This document shows positions 36,043 through 45,723 of a DNA stretch of 64,000 bases, piece by piece. The notes under the pieces are model-generated. The model saw only the letters and a program-made list of their open reading frames with translations. It did not search any database and was not told the DNA's origin. A program made the translations under genes and the position numbers. Origin of the DNA: Segatella oulorum JCM 14966 (GTDB lineage: Bacteria; Bacteroidota; Bacteroidia; Bacteroidales; Bacteroidaceae); NCBI RefSeq assembly GCF_000613785.1, contig NZ_BAJQ01000001.1, positions 116,340 to 180,339 of the forward strand, given 5' to 3'. The stretch's first letter is position 1, and every line of letters begins with the position of its first letter.

Positions 36043-36918
36043 ATGTTACAAAATCAAGATATTACTATTGCGTCAACGCTTGAGCTTTATGGTGGAAGCC
36101 ACATCGATAAAGACCTGTTGTTAATAGAAGATATTGCGAAATTCTCCATGCCCCAGGTATCCAGAAAAGTAGCTTGTTTGTTCATTGCCGTATGCCGTTC
36201 GGGGCAATTCAACTACACACTCGACACCATTCCCCATGAAATAGAGCCCAATCATATTGTCATTATTAGTCCCGGACAGACGCTCGATTACGCAAAAGTC
36301 GGTGCAGATAGTAGTGCATTTGGCATCATGGTTTCAGAAGATTTCTTCCAAGAGATCGTCGCAAACATACATGAACTCTCCAGTCTTTTTATCTTTTCGA
36401 AAACCCATCCCGTTTGCAAATTGCAGCCAAACGAGATTGAAAAGTTGGAAAACTATTTCAAAGTGTTGCAGAAAATGGTCGACAATACAGCACACCATTT
36501 CCGCATAGAACTTGTGAAATCGCTACTTAAAACCATGATTTATGACTTAGGTGACACCCTGTTTCGCATTCAAAGCAGTGATAATCGCAAGCAATATCGT
36601 GCTGATAAGATATTTGCAGATTACATTGCTTTAGTCGAAAAGAACTTCAAAGTGCAACGACGTGTGAGTTGGTACGCACAACAATTACACATCACGCATA
36701 AGTATTTATCCGAGTCAATTAAGGCTGCCAGCCACCGAACGCCTAACGAATGGATCGACTATTACGTCGTCATGGAGATACGTGTGCTGCTCAAAACCAC
36801 TGCAAAGAGCATTAAAGACATCACCGAATTGCTCAACTTTCCCAACCAAAGTTTCTTGGGAAAGTTCTTTAAAGAGCATGTAGGCATGTCGCCTCGACAA
36901 TATCGCAACCAAGCATAA
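36043..36918 (+). CDS. AraC-family transcriptional regulator
   Basis: The 291-residue protein has an N-terminal cupin-like sensing domain (about residues 1-170) and a C-terminal double helix-turn-helix (about 185-289). The first HTH includes YAQQLHITHKYLSESIKAAS and the second ends in the AraC signature LGKFFKEHVGMSPRQYRNQ. It should bind DNA and respond to an unknown small molecule. The target is unknown; it could act on the upstream secreted protein gene or elsewhere. Confidence 0.88.
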   Translation: MLQNQDITIASTLELYGGSHIDKDLLLIEDIAKFSMPQVSRKVACLFIAVCRSGQFNYTLDTIPHEIEPNHIVIISPGQTLDYAKVGADSSAFGIMVSEDFFQEIVANIHELSSLFIFSKTHPVCKLQPNEIEKLENYFKVLQKMVDNTAHHFRIELVKSLLKTMIYDLGDTLFRIQSSDNRKQYRADKIFADYIALVEKNFKVQRRVSWYAQQLHITHKYLSESIKAASHRTPNEWIDYYVVMEIRVLLKTTAKSIKDITELLNFPNQSFLGKFFKEHVGMSPRQYRNQA

Positions 36919-37014
36919 GCAAGCTTTCCATCGCACATGGGAATAGCATTTAGAGCTGAGAGACTATCCCTTACGCCCCAAAAGGAGCGCAAACAGCTCA
37001 TCATAGCACATCAA

Positions 37015-37049
37015 AAAATGAATAACGAACCCTTTTCGTTATTCATTTT
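37015..37049. terminator. Bidirectional terminator between AraC gene and DUF3109 gene
   Basis: A perfect 15-bp stem (37015-37029 with 37035-37049) with a 5-base loop and A/T-runs on both sides. The right arm overlaps the last codons of the convergent DUF3109 gene. Confidence 0.85.
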
Positions 37050-37678
37050 TTCGTTTCATCTAATAAAGCCTCTATTTCGGCCGCCGCTTGGCATAGCTCT
37101 TGATACCAATCTTCGCCGAAACGTTCTATCAAAGGCGCTTTTAAAAATTGGTAAACCGGCATATTCAGCGCTTCCCCTTTTGCCACAGCATCGCGACAAA
37201 TGTGCCATTTGTGGTAATTGATACCTACCAACCCACCCGCAAATGCTTTGGCTCTGATGGGATAAAGCGCACAAGAAATAGGCTTTTTAAACTGTGTTTT
37301 TCCCCCACGATAGGCCTTTTCGAGTGCACAAAGACAACAACCTTCATGGTCATAAGTAAAGACACAGTCCTTTCCTCCCACAATACTTGTCACCAAATCA
37401 CCCTCTTCATCCACATAAGCCACTCCCTGCTTATCGATAACAGCTTGTGCAGAAGCCTTCAAATCGGGCCAAACGACATCCAAAACCGCTTCTGTTTCGG
37501 CAATTTCATCCATGCTTATGGGTGCACCGGCATCCCCTTCTACACAGCAAATGCCATGGCATTTATCGAGATCGCAGCAAAACTTCTCAGTAAAAATATC
37601 CGGTGAAACGAGCACATTACCCACTTGAATAATGTGCAAATCTTCTTTCTTCATCCAGTCTTTGAAACGTGCTACCAA
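37043..37678 (-). CDS. DUF3109 cysteine-rich protein
   Basis: The 211-residue cytosolic protein has conserved cysteine groups near the N-terminus (FCCDLDKCHGICC), in the middle (DCVFTYDHEGCCLCALEKAY), in SCALYPIRA and in WHICRDA. The pattern suggests a metal or Fe-S site; the biochemical role of DUF3109 is unknown to me. The start could be 37678 or the internal ATG at 37654 (MKKEDLHIIQVG). The longer start overlaps the ung stop by 7 bp. It is the last gene of the gpmI-ung-DUF3109 unit. Confidence 0.85.
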   Translation of the reverse strand: MVARFKDWMKKEDLHIIQVGNVLVSPDIFTEKFCCDLDKCHGICCVEGDAGAPISMDEIAETEAVLDVVWPDLKASAQAVIDKQGVAYVDEEGDLVTSIVGGKDCVFTYDHEGCCLCALEKAYRGGKTQFKKPISCALYPIRAKAFAGGLVGINYHKWHICRDAVAKGEALNMPVYQFLKAPLIERFGEDWYQELCQAAAEIEALLDETKK

Positions 37679-38337
37679 TCAATCTCCGTCAACCCATGCG
37701 ACCGAAGATAAGCATTACACCGCGAAAAATGATGATTTCCAAACCAACCTCCACGGTTAGCGGAGAGCGGAGAGGGGTGAACCGACTCTAAAATGAGATG
37801 CCGTTGCCCATCAATCAAACTGCGTTTGCTGCGCGCATAACCGCCCCACAGCATAAAAACCAAGTGCTCGCGATGCGCACTTAGCGCACGGATTGCAGCA
37901 TCGGTAAACACACTCCAGCCCAGTCCTTGATGACTGTTGGCCGCATGGGCTTGCACAGTAAGTGTGGCGTTTAAAAGCAAAACGCCCTGCGAAGCCCAAC
38001 GCGTTAGGTCGCCACTCGTGGGCAAAGGCTTCCCCAAGTCAGTCTGAATTTCTTTAAAAATATTCTGAAGTGAAGGCGGGATAGCAACACCTTCGGGCAC
38101 AGAAAAGCTCAATCCCATGGCTTGTCCGGGCTCATGATAAGGGTCTTGTCCCATGATTACCACCTTCACTTCATTGAAAGGGCAAAGATTAAACGCATTG
38201 AAAACCAACCTACTGGGCGGGAAACACGGCCCCATCCTATAGGCCTGACGCACCTGTTCGGCCAAGGTTGCGAAATAAGGCTTGTCAAACTCTGCGCCAA
38301 GTTGCTGTTTCCACGTGGGTTCAATCTTTACATCCAT
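37672..38337 (-). CDS. ung: Uracil-DNA glycosylase, family 1
   Basis: The 221-residue enzyme removes uracil from DNA. The catalytic water-activating Asp lies in GQDPYHEPGQAMGLSF (about residue 63), and the minor-groove loop is HPSPLSANRGGWFG (about residue 185). It lies 3 bp after gpmI. With dut elsewhere in the window, the cell both prevents and repairs uracil in DNA. Confidence 0.96.
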   Translation of the reverse strand: MDVKIEPTWKQQLGAEFDKPYFATLAEQVRQAYRMGPCFPPSRLVFNAFNLCPFNEVKVVIMGQDPYHEPGQAMGLSFSVPEGVAIPPSLQNIFKEIQTDLGKPLPTSGDLTRWASQGVLLLNATLTVQAHAANSHQGLGWSVFTDAAIRALSAHREHLVFMLWGGYARSKRSLIDGQRHLILESVHPSPLSANRGGWFGNHHFSRCNAYLRSHGLTEIDW

Positions 38338-38340
38338 CGC

Positions 38341-39867
38341 TTAACGATTATCAGAGATGAGACATTCTCCTGTCATATCAGCAGGCTGTTCCAAGCCCAT
38401 GATATGAAGAATTGAAGGAGCTACATCAGCCAAACGACCATCTTTCACCGTTGCCGAATTATTGTTTGTGACATAAATAAACGGCACGGGGTTCAGCGAG
38501 TGCGCCGTGTTGGGTGTTCCATCGGGATTGATTGCGTTGTCCGCATTACCATGATCGGCGATGATAATCACCTCATAGTCGTTCTTCTTAGCGGCTTCCA
38601 CGACCTCTTCCACACAATGATCAATAGCCCAAACGGCCTTCGCAATGGCATGATATACACCTGTATGGCCCACCATATCGCCGTTTGCGAAGTTCACAAC
38701 AATGAAATCATAGATGTCATCGTTGATGGCTCCCACCAATTTATCCTTCACTTCGAAAGCGCTCATCTCGGGCTTTAGGTCATAAGTAGCCACCTTTGGC
38801 GACGGAACCAGAATGCGATCTTCGCCCTCAAAAGGCTGTTCGCGTCCACCATTAAAGAAGAATGTCACGTGCGCATACTTCTCTGTTTCAGCCGTATGCA
38901 ACTGACGTTTGCCCAAACGCGAAAGATATTCGCCCAACGTGTCCTGCACATTCTCTTTCGGGAACAGCACTTCCACATGCTTAAAGTTAGGATCATACGG
39001 AGTCATGCAATAATATTTCAAATCCTCCACCGTCGCCATTCCTTCGGCAGGCATATCCTCTTGCGTCAGCACTTGTGTCAATTCCTTGGCGCGGTCGTTG
39101 CGATAATTAATGAAAATCACCACATCGCCGGCCTCAATCGTGCCGTTCACTGTGCTGTTGTTGATAGGCTTGATAAACTCATCGGTCACACCTTCGTCAT
39201 AACTTTCCTGCATTGCCTTCACCAAATCGGTAGCCTGTTTGCCTTCACCTTTTACCAAAAGGTCGTAAGCCTCTTTCACACGATTCCACCGTTTGTCGCG
39301 ATCCATGGCGTAGAAGCGTCCTACAATGCTCGCAATATGTGCTCCGTTCTTGTCGCAACAAGCCTGCACTTGCTCAATAAAGCCCTTACCACTCTTCGGA
39401 TCGGTATCGCGTCCGTCCATAAAGCAATGCACAAACACCTGATCTTTCAAACCATACTCGCTGCCAATCTCAATGAGTTTAAATAAGTGGTTGAGCGAAG
39501 AATGCACGCCACCCGTAGAAGTTAACCCCATGAGATGCAGCTTCTTACCTTGCGATTTAGCATAGCTGTAGGCCTCAACGATGCCTTTATTTTTCAAAAT
39601 ATCACCGTTTTGGCAAGCCTTATTAATCTTCACCAAATCTTGATATACAATGCGACCGGCACCAATATTCAAATGACCCACTTCAGAGTTACCCATCTGT
39701 CCGGCAGGCAAACCAACGTCTTCGCCCGATGTAAGCAGTTGTGCATGGGGCGAAACGGCATTCAAATAATCTAAATAAGGTGTTGGAGTATTGTATATTA
39801 CGTCACCCTTTCCACGTTTTCCGATTCCCCATCCATCGAGAATCATCAATAATGCTTTTTTTGCCAT
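38341..39867 (-). CDS. gpmI: 2,3-bisphosphoglycerate-independent phosphoglycerate mutase
   Basis: The 508-residue enzyme interconverts 3- and 2-phosphoglycerate in glycolysis, using two metal ions and a phosphoserine. Visible motifs are [12 protein letters not shown] at the N-terminus, [14 protein letters not shown] with the catalytic Ser (about residue 62), [10 protein letters not shown], and [12 protein letters not shown] near 440. The length is typical. Promoter elements are at 39906-39936. Confidence 0.96.
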   Translation of the reverse strand: MAKKALLMILDGWGIGKRGKGDVIYNTPTPYLDYLNAVSPHAQLLTSGEDVGLPAGQMGNSEVGHLNIGAGRIVYQDLVKINKACQNGDILKNKGIVEAYSYAKSQGKKLHLMGLTSTGGVHSSLNHLFKLIEIGSEYGLKDQVFVHCFMDGRDTDPKSGKGFIEQVQACCDKNGAHIASIVGRFYAMDRDKRWNRVKEAYDLLVKGEGKQATDLVKAMQESYDEGVTDEFIKPINNSTVNGTIEAGDVVIFINYRNDRAKELTQVLTQEDMPAEGMATVEDLKYYCMTPYDPNFKHVEVLFPKENVQDTLGEYLSRLGKRQLHTAETEKYAHVTFFFNGGREQPFEGEDRILVPSPKVATYDLKPEMSAFEVKDKLVGAINDDIYDFIVVNFANGDMVGHTGVYHAIAKAVWAIDHCVEEVVEAAKKNDYEVIIIADHGNADNAINPDGTPNTAHSLNPVPFIYVTNNNSATVKDGRLADVAPSILHIMGLEQPADMTGECLISDNR

Positions 39868-39905
39868 AATCTTTATTTTTAATCAAGTTCTTTTTCTATT
39901 GCCCA

Positions 39906-39936
39906 CAAAGTTACAGCAAACCCACGACATAGCAAA
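39906..39936 (-). promoter_or_regulatory. Promoter for gpmI-ung-DUF3109
   Basis: Minus-strand TTTG at 39933-39936, a 19-bp spacer and TAACTTTG at 39906-39913. Confidence 0.65.
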
Positions 39937-40103
39937 GCCCGTCGCCGCATTTTTCATGCAGCAAACACTCACATACCATAAATTTTCAACCCACGAAAGC
40001 ATTACGACTTGCTCACACACCACGACACATAGCAGGCGCAATCATGCCTTTAAACCGCAGACAGAAAGCCATCTTTTCAAGCCTCTCCCTTCACCTTTTC
40101 AAC

Positions 40104-40213
40104 CATTTTCCTTCAGATTGCATCGTAATATCGTATAGATTGCGCGGTAATTTGATAGAGATTGCTTCATAAAGTGGGGCACTTTACTGCATAAAGTGAT
40201 AGGTATTGCGACG
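40104..40213. repeat. 22-bp degenerate tandem repeat array 5 (5 units)
   Basis: Units start at 40104, 40126, 40148, 40170 and 40192 without any slip in phase. Dyad parts are CATTTTCCTTCAGATTG, TAATATCGTATAGATTG, TAATTTGATAGAGATTG, TAAAGTGGGGCACTTTA and TAAAGTGATAGGTATTG. The fourth has perfect 6-bp arms. The rest of 39937-40416 has no gene. Confidence 0.72.
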
Positions 40214-40416
40214 GCAGCTGCATAAATTTGTTCTTTAAAGCATTTTGGGGTCTTTTCAAATTCCGCTTTCACTGCATGGATAGCGGCCGCTTTTCGGCCA
40301 TTTGTTTTTAACTATCGAAGGCACATCGGCACCCATTTCACCTCATCCGGCACACGTTATTCCATAAATAAAAATGGCTTTCGGCACATCACGCACGCTA
40401 CTATTAAAAAAAGTCG

Positions 40417-40424
40417 TAACTTTG
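40417..40424 (+). promoter_or_regulatory. Promoter -7 box for the Nramp transporter
   Basis: TAACTTTG lies 121 bp before the ATG at 40546, leaving a long leader (40425-40545) that could hold regulation by metal. I see no clear riboswitch motif in it. Confidence 0.5.
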
Positions 40425-40545
40425 TAGCATCCTTTTTGGGGACAATGTGACCGCAACATGCAGGGGAAAGCAATTCAATCGTTGTGTATCTCGCCAAGAA
40501 ACTCCCCCAACGGGGCGTACGAAAATAGAATAACAACCGAAGGTT

Positions 40546-41806
40546 ATGAAGAATTTTTTGAAAGATTTGCGTCGTCGTGATCACCCACATGTGTTGGGTG
40601 GTTTAGACATTTTAAAATATATTGGGCCGGGGTTGCTGGTTACTGTGGGTTTCATCGACCCTGGAAACTGGGCCAGTAACTTTGCTGCCGGTTCGAGCTT
40701 TGGCTATTCTTTGCTATGGGTAGTGACGCTTTCCACCATCATGCTCATTGCTTTGCAACACAATGTAGCCCATTTGGGCATCGTGACGGGCCTGTGTTTG
40801 AGTGAAGCGGCCGTGAAATACTCGCCGAAATGGGTGGGGAAACCCATCATCGTGACGGCCATTTTAGCCAGCATCTCTACCTCTTTGGCCGAGATTTTAG
40901 GTGGTGCCATTGCGCTGCAGATGCTCTTTGGCATAGCGATTCCAACGGGTGCAGTGCTCACAACGATAGCCGTGCTCGTGATGTTGTTCACCAATAGTTA
41001 CCAAAAGATGGAGCGATCGATCATTGGTTTTGTGTCGATGATAGGCCTTTCGTTCATCTATGAGCTGTTTTTAGTAGACATTCAGTGGCCTAAAGCCATT
41101 GCCGGTGCTTTCGTTCCAAGCGTGCCCGAGGTTCGTTGCTCATCATTATGAGTGTGTTGGGTGCGGTGGTGATGCCCCATAATCTGTTTCTTCACTCCGA
41201 AGTGGTGCAGAGTAGGGAAATTCATTTGAAAGGTGATGCGCGCATTCAACACATGTTAAAATATGAATTTGTCGACACATTATTCTCTATGATTGTGGGA
41301 TGGGCCATCAATTCGGCCATGATTTTGCTGGCAGCCAGCACTTTCTTTGCCCACGGTCAGCAGGTGGATGAGTTGCAACAAGCACAGGCAATGCTGCATC
41401 CTTTGTTGGGAAATAACGCCGCAAACATCTTTGCTATTGCCTACTTTTAGCGGGAATATCGAGCACTATCACCAGTGGTATGGCGGCAGGCAGCATCTTT
41501 TCGGGTCTGTTTGGCGAGTCGTATAATGCCAAAGACACCCACTCCATCGTTGGAATCGTGCTGTCATTGGGCGTGGCCCTGCTGCTTATCTTCTTCATTG
41601 GCAATGCTTTTCAGGGGCTGTTGATTTCGCAAATGGTGCTTTCCATACAGCTTCCTTTCACGGTTTTCCTGCAAGTGAGCCTCACTTCTTCCAAACGTGT
41701 GATGGGAAAATATGCCAATAGCCGGTTGAACAGCGCTTTTCTTTATTCCTTAGCTGCATTGGTAACGGCTCTCAATATATGGCTATTGATTGAGAGTATT
41801 GGCTAA
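40546..41806 (+). CDS. Nramp-family divalent metal transporter, two frameshifts
   Basis: After two corrections the protein has 420 residues with about eleven hydrophobic helices. The Nramp metal-site motifs are present: GFIDPGNWASN (DPGN, helix 1) and VVMPHNLFLHS (MPH, helix 6). It should import Mn2+ and/or Fe2+ with protons. The frame breaks at 41130-41131 (GAGGTTCG should be GAGGGTTCG, giving VPEGSLLIIM) and at 41440-41441 (GCCTACTT should be GCCCTACTT, giving AIALLLAGISSTITSG). Both are missing bases in a run of three identical bases. The WYL regulator follows by 43 bp. Confidence 0.8.
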
Positions 41807-41849
41807 CTTAGAACGCAGACTCCCACCCAAAGAACCCTAAAAGAAGGCA

Positions 41850-42748
41850 ATGAAGAAATTAGGTAATGAGCTAACGCTGATCCTTTTGATGACGGATGGC
41901 AACGATTATACCGCACAAGACCTGTGCAACCAATTGAATTGCACGCGTCGTAACCTGTATTATTACCTGCAATTCTTGCGCGACTATGGTTTTGAAGTGA
42001 TTAAAAAGGGCGATTATTACCGTCTTTCGCTCCAGTCACCTTTCTTTGAACGCTTGGCAATAGCACTGAATTTCACCGGTAAGGAGGCGGCGACAATGTA
42101 TGAATTGGCAGAGTCCTCGGGGGCAAAGAAGACGCTGTTGCAATCAATACAAAAGAAGTTGGCTCGCGCTTACGACCTGCGTTTATACACCGACTCGCGC
42201 TACAAACGCAAGCAACAGCAACATTTGGAAGACCTTTCCATGGCCATTCAAGCCCACAAAGTGGTGTGTCTGCATCACTATTCGTCGCCCCATAGCCACA
42301 CATATAAAGATAGAAAGGTGGAACCTTTTGCACTGTTGAACAACGATCAAGAGGTGCGTTGCTATGAATATGCGTCGAAATGCAACAAAACCTTCAAGCT
42401 ATCGCGCATTGGTCATGTAGAGGTGTATGAGGAAAACTGGACTTGCGAGGCTGAACATCGGCCTTTCTTTACCGATATTTTCGGTTTCTGTGCCGAAGAA
42501 TTGCATAGCGTTTCAATCATTATGGGGCAGTTAGCTACCACCTTCTGACGGAAGAATATCCACAATCCGTTTCGTTTATCACCCCCATCGACGACTATCA
42601 TTGGCGGCTTCAGGCACATGTGGCCAGCTATATTGGTGTGGGTAGGTTTGTCATTGGGCTTTATGATGACATCGAAGTAGAAGGAGATGAGGGCTTTAAA
42701 GCCTATCTCCACACGCGCATTCAGAAGCTATTGCAACATGAAGCATGA
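41850..42748 (+). CDS. WYL-domain transcriptional regulator (frameshift near 42538)
   Basis: After correction the protein has 299 residues: an N-terminal helix-turn-helix (TAQDLCNQLNCTRRNLYYYL, about residues 21-40) and a WYL-type ligand-sensing domain. The original frame ends at 42548 in GQLATTF. Adding one base at 42538-42542 gives LATHLLTEEYPQSVSFITPI and the frame then runs to TGA at 42746-42748. WYL regulators bind ligands or nucleic acids. Co-location with the Nramp gene suggests metal or stress control, which is inference. Confidence 0.75.
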
Positions 42749-42835
42749 TGTTGCCTGCCGGTTTTTCCATCAGACAAATTAGCGCTGTTAACGATTTTTA
42801 TAGTCAAAACCGATGTTTGTTTTGGGTTAAATGGC

Positions 42836-42843
42836 TAAATTTG
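42836..42843 (+). promoter_or_regulatory. Promoter -7 box for the NlpE-like gene
   Basis: TAAATTTG, 31 bp before the ATG at 42875. TTTG copies lie at 42816 and 42821, at shorter spacing than usual. Confidence 0.55.
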
Positions 42844-42874
42844 CGCATCTTTTTTTGATAAAACATTTAGAGTT

Positions 42875-43342
42875 ATGAAAAAATTTAGAAATGCAATTGT
42901 ATTGCTTGCGGCAGGAGTTGCTTTTGCAGCTTGCCAAAACAACGGTAAAACAGCAGCTAATGCTGGTGCCAATGATTCAACAGCTAACGATTCAGCAGCT
43001 ACTGATTCAGTAGTTTATGAGGGCACAGTTCCTGCAGCTGACGGCCCAGGTATTAAGTATCAGTTGGCTTGTGTGAACGATTCTTCTAAGGGTTTCCGCC
43101 TCACAACAACCTATCTTCAGGCTGAAAAGGGCAAAGATCAAGTTTCAGAAAGCAAAGGAAAGTATGAAGTTGTGAAGAAGACTGTTGCCGGAAAAGAAGG
43201 CACTTTCTACAAACTTCCTACATCAGATGGTTCAGGTGAGACTATTTTGAAGGTCGTTAACGACAGCACTTTGCGCTTAGTTAACAGCGATTTTGAAGAA
43301 GCTGCTTCAAAATTGAACTATGATTTGAAACTCAAAAAGTAA
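42875..43342 (+). CDS. NlpE-like lipoprotein
   Basis: The 155-residue protein has a lipoprotein signal peptide with lipobox AFAAC and Cys20 as the lipidated residue, then an Ala/Asn/Ser/Asp-rich linker and a small beta-barrel domain starting YEGTVPAADGPGIKYQL. That start matches the NlpE N-terminal domain, an outer-membrane sensor that reports surface contact and copper stress in E. coli. A sensor role here is inference. It has its own promoter and terminator. Confidence 0.82.
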   Translation: MKKFRNAIVLLAAGVAFAACQNNGKTAANAGANDSTANDSAATDSVVYEGTVPAADGPGIKYQLACVNDSSKGFRLTTTYLQAEKGKDQVSESKGKYEVVKKTVAGKEGTFYKLPTSDGSGETILKVVNDSTLRLVNSDFEEAASKLNYDLKLKK

Positions 43343-43378
43343 TTGCTTTTTTTGTATTAGAATAAAAATTATTACACG

Positions 43379-43412
43379 AAAAGGTTCACATGCGAGCGTA
43401 TGTGAACCTTTT
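43379..43412. terminator. Terminator between the NlpE-like gene and the ABC gene
   Basis: A perfect 13-bp stem (43379-43391 with 43400-43412), T-run on the right and A-run on the left, between convergent genes. Confidence 0.85.
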
Positions 43413-43431
43413 TTTGATGCTTGTTTGCTAT

Positions 43432-44133
43432 CTATTCGCCAAAATAGTCGGCCAAAGCTTGCATTGCACTGCCATCATGATTGGGCAAATCTTGAATGAT
43501 TTCGCCCTTTTCCATCAGCAGAATACGCGATGAAATGTCGGCCACAAAGTTAAGATTATGGCTCGATAGGAGCACTAACGTGCCCAATTCCTCATTGATT
43601 CGCTTGATGAATCTGCTCACTTGTATCTGCGATGAAGGGTCAAGGAAGTTGAAAGGCTCGTCGAGTATGAGCACTTGTGGATGAATAAGCATTGCTCCAA
43701 TGATACCAATCTTTTGCTTGTTGCCCTGCGAAAAATCGCGAATGTATTTCTTTTTCCCAAGAATTTCGTCGTGCATGAGCGGTGCATAATAGGCCAAACG
43801 CTCGCGCAAAGTGGCATCATCAATGCCATAAACGGCTGCAATGAATTGGAAATACTCTTCGGGTGTATAAAGTTCTATGAGGAAACGCCCATCAATAAAC
43901 GAGCCCGTATAGTGCTTCCAAGCCTCTGTTTCATTTACTTTTTCACCATTACTACACACAAAGCCTTGCGTCGGTTCAATCAGATCGAGGATTAAACGCA
44001 TGAGTGTTGTCTTGCCGGCACCGTTGTTTCCCACCAAACCTACTAATTCTCCTTGCTTTAAAGTGAGCATGGGAATGTTGACAACCATGGCCTTTCCATA
44101 CCTTTTTTGAAGGAGTTGAATTTGAATATCCAT
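43432..44133 (-). CDS. ABC transporter ATP-binding protein
   Basis: The 233-residue protein has Walker A GNNGAGKTT (about residues 36-44), the signature FSQGNKQKIGI (about 140), Walker B VLILDEP (about 158) and the switch His in LSSHNLN. It powers transport by the adjacent DUF5687 membrane protein. The substrate is unknown. It lies 36 bp after that gene. Confidence 0.9.
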   Translation of the reverse strand: MDIQIQLLQKRYGKAMVVNIPMLTLKQGELVGLVGNNGAGKTTLMRLILDLIEPTQGFVCSNGEKVNETEAWKHYTGSFIDGRFLIELYTPEEYFQFIAAVYGIDDATLRERLAYYAPLMHDEILGKKKYIRDFSQGNKQKIGIIGAMLIHPQVLILDEPFNFLDPSSQIQVSRFIKRINEELGTLVLLSSHNLNFVADISSRILLMEKGEIIQDLPNHDGSAMQALADYFGE

Positions 44134-44169
44134 TGTCTTTGATGATTTTTTTGTTGTGAATAAAAGGGT

Positions 44170-45558
44170 TTATTGATTGAATGTTTCCATGCGTTGATGC
44201 CGCTTGGCCATGAAACGCCGCGCCAATACGCGAAAAACCATGGGCGAAAGGCACAACAATAAGCAACCCATCGTCACCAGAATTGCTTGCACAACAAACA
44301 TGGAATGAATGAATGAGAAGAGCAGAAAGACGATGGCGAGGGGCAAAAGTGACACTAAACTATACAAATTGATGCTCCAACTGGCCCCCTGATAGTTGAA
44401 AAAAGCTGAGCCACTGAGGTCTAATCGCCGTGAAAAAAGACAGGTAGGGAAGAACAACAAATTGCACCCCATGCTGAAGATGAACAAGGAAAGCAGTTGC
44501 AACAGCGTCCAATAGCCATAGAAAACGCCAGGCAATAGCACCACTACCGAAAGCAAATTGAGCTGTATGAAGAACAGATACTTGCGCCGAAGCATTCCTT
44601 CTACGAGCAAAGGCTTTGTCAACAGTCCGTGAAAGAAATTGCCTTCAACGCCAAAAATATATTGCCCTAAAATCATAGACGGAAAGAAAATGGGAATGAA
44701 CGGATAGGCTTGACGCGATGCCTCCAAATGAAATGACGAGCCATCCGATGCTCTTCCGAGATAAACTTGCAGCGTAAAAACAAGCAAAAGCAGCAAAAAG
44801 GCAGTGCGAAGGCGCTTGACACGCATGAGCATCAGCCATTCCATGCCCAACAAACTGCGGCTCGTGAGGCGGACGGATGATGGGCGTTGCTGTCCGTAAT
44901 CAGCATAATTGTGCACACCACACATATAAATAAACAGCAAAACAGCAAACAACAATGTGACAAATGCCCATCCCACAACGCGCCAAACGGGTGAAAGCAG
45001 GGGCATGAGCAACGCAATGTAGCAGGCAGCCACTACATAATAAACCAACCAAGCTAACCACAATACCAACTTATACATCCACCCCTGCGTCAGACGATGT
45101 GCGGTAATGAGCAGCCCATCGGTCATACTGATGAGCAAAGAAAGACCAAAAGCGAGCAGCGCATAGCCCAAAGGCAGGCCAAGACATGCCACAATGAGCA
45201 CAACAATGGGAATGAACCAGTTGAAATAGTCCACCAAATTAAGCACCAAAAGAAACATATTCCAGGTGTGACGCGCAATAGGTTTGGTATGCACATAGTC
45301 ATCCATGCCCACCACATCGCGCTTCATCACGAGCTTCATCAGTACCTCTGTCACCGAAAGACCCACCACAAGCGGGACAATATAATACATGCTATCGGAA
45401 TGATGGAATAAAGATGACAAGTTGCTGCCACCCGTTTTGGAGCCCACCCACAGCCCAATGGCAAAGCAAAACACGATATAAGCGAGGATACCTAAGCGCT
45501 TCCAGTCGAATGTTCGGCGCGAGATGGTCCACCAATGAAGCAATAAGATTTTCAGCAT
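44170..45558 (-). CDS. DUF5687 membrane protein, probable ABC permease
   Basis: The 462-residue integral membrane protein has about twelve hydrophobic segments (for example LGILAYIVFCFAIGLWVG, YYIVPLVVGLSVTEVLMKLV). It matches DUF5687, a Bacteroidota family encoded with an ABC ATPase, as here. It is probably the permease of an export or import system; the substrate cannot be inferred. A TACCTTTG box lies upstream at 45588-45595. Confidence 0.82.
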   Translation of the reverse strand: MLKILLLHWWTISRRTFDWKRLGILAYIVFCFAIGLWVGSKTGGSNLSSLFHHSDSMYYIVPLVVGLSVTEVLMKLVMKRDVVGMDDYVHTKPIARHTWNMFLLVLNLVDYFNWFIPIVVLIVACLGLPLGYALLAFGLSLLISMTDGLLITAHRLTQGWMYKLVLWLAWLVYYVVAACYIALLMPLLSPVWRVVGWAFVTLLFAVLLFIYMCGVHNYADYGQQRPSSVRLTSRSLLGMEWLMLMRVKRLRTAFLLLLLVFTLQVYLGRASDGSSFHLEASRQAYPFIPIFFPSMILGQYIFGVEGNFFHGLLTKPLLVEGMLRRKYLFFIQLNLLSVVVLLPGVFYGYWTLLQLLSLFIFSMGCNLLFFPTCLFSRRLDLSGSAFFNYQGASWSINLYSLVSLLPLAIVFLLFSFIHSMFVVQAILVTMGCLLLCLSPMVFRVLARRFMAKRHQRMETFNQ

Positions 45559-45587
45559 TTTATATTGATGTTGTTAAAAAGATGTGT

Positions 45588-45595
45588 CAAAGGTA
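45588..45595 (-). promoter_or_regulatory. Promoter -7 box for the DUF5687-ABC pair
   Basis: Minus-strand TACCTTTG, 29 bp before the ATG at 45558. Confidence 0.6.
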
Positions 45596-45682
45596 ACACT
45601 TTTCCTTAAACATTTTTCACGGCTTCACATAGAAAGGTGCTTTTTTAACGCTATTTTATAACCATAGCCTCATAAAAAACTC

Positions 45683-45690
45683 TACTTTTG
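45683..45690 (+). promoter_or_regulatory. Promoter -7 box for the SGNH hydrolase
   Basis: TACTTTTG, 33 bp before the ATG at 45724. It is divergent from the ABC promoter. Confidence 0.6.
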
Positions 45691-45723
45691 CACCTTGAAT
45701 TTGGATAACAACATAGAAAGAAA

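Noticed and set aside
40546..42748. The Nramp and WYL genes as true pseudogenes
   Set aside because: All three breaks are one base in short homopolymers, restored proteins are full length with all key motifs, and the same error type hits essential genes elsewhere in the window.
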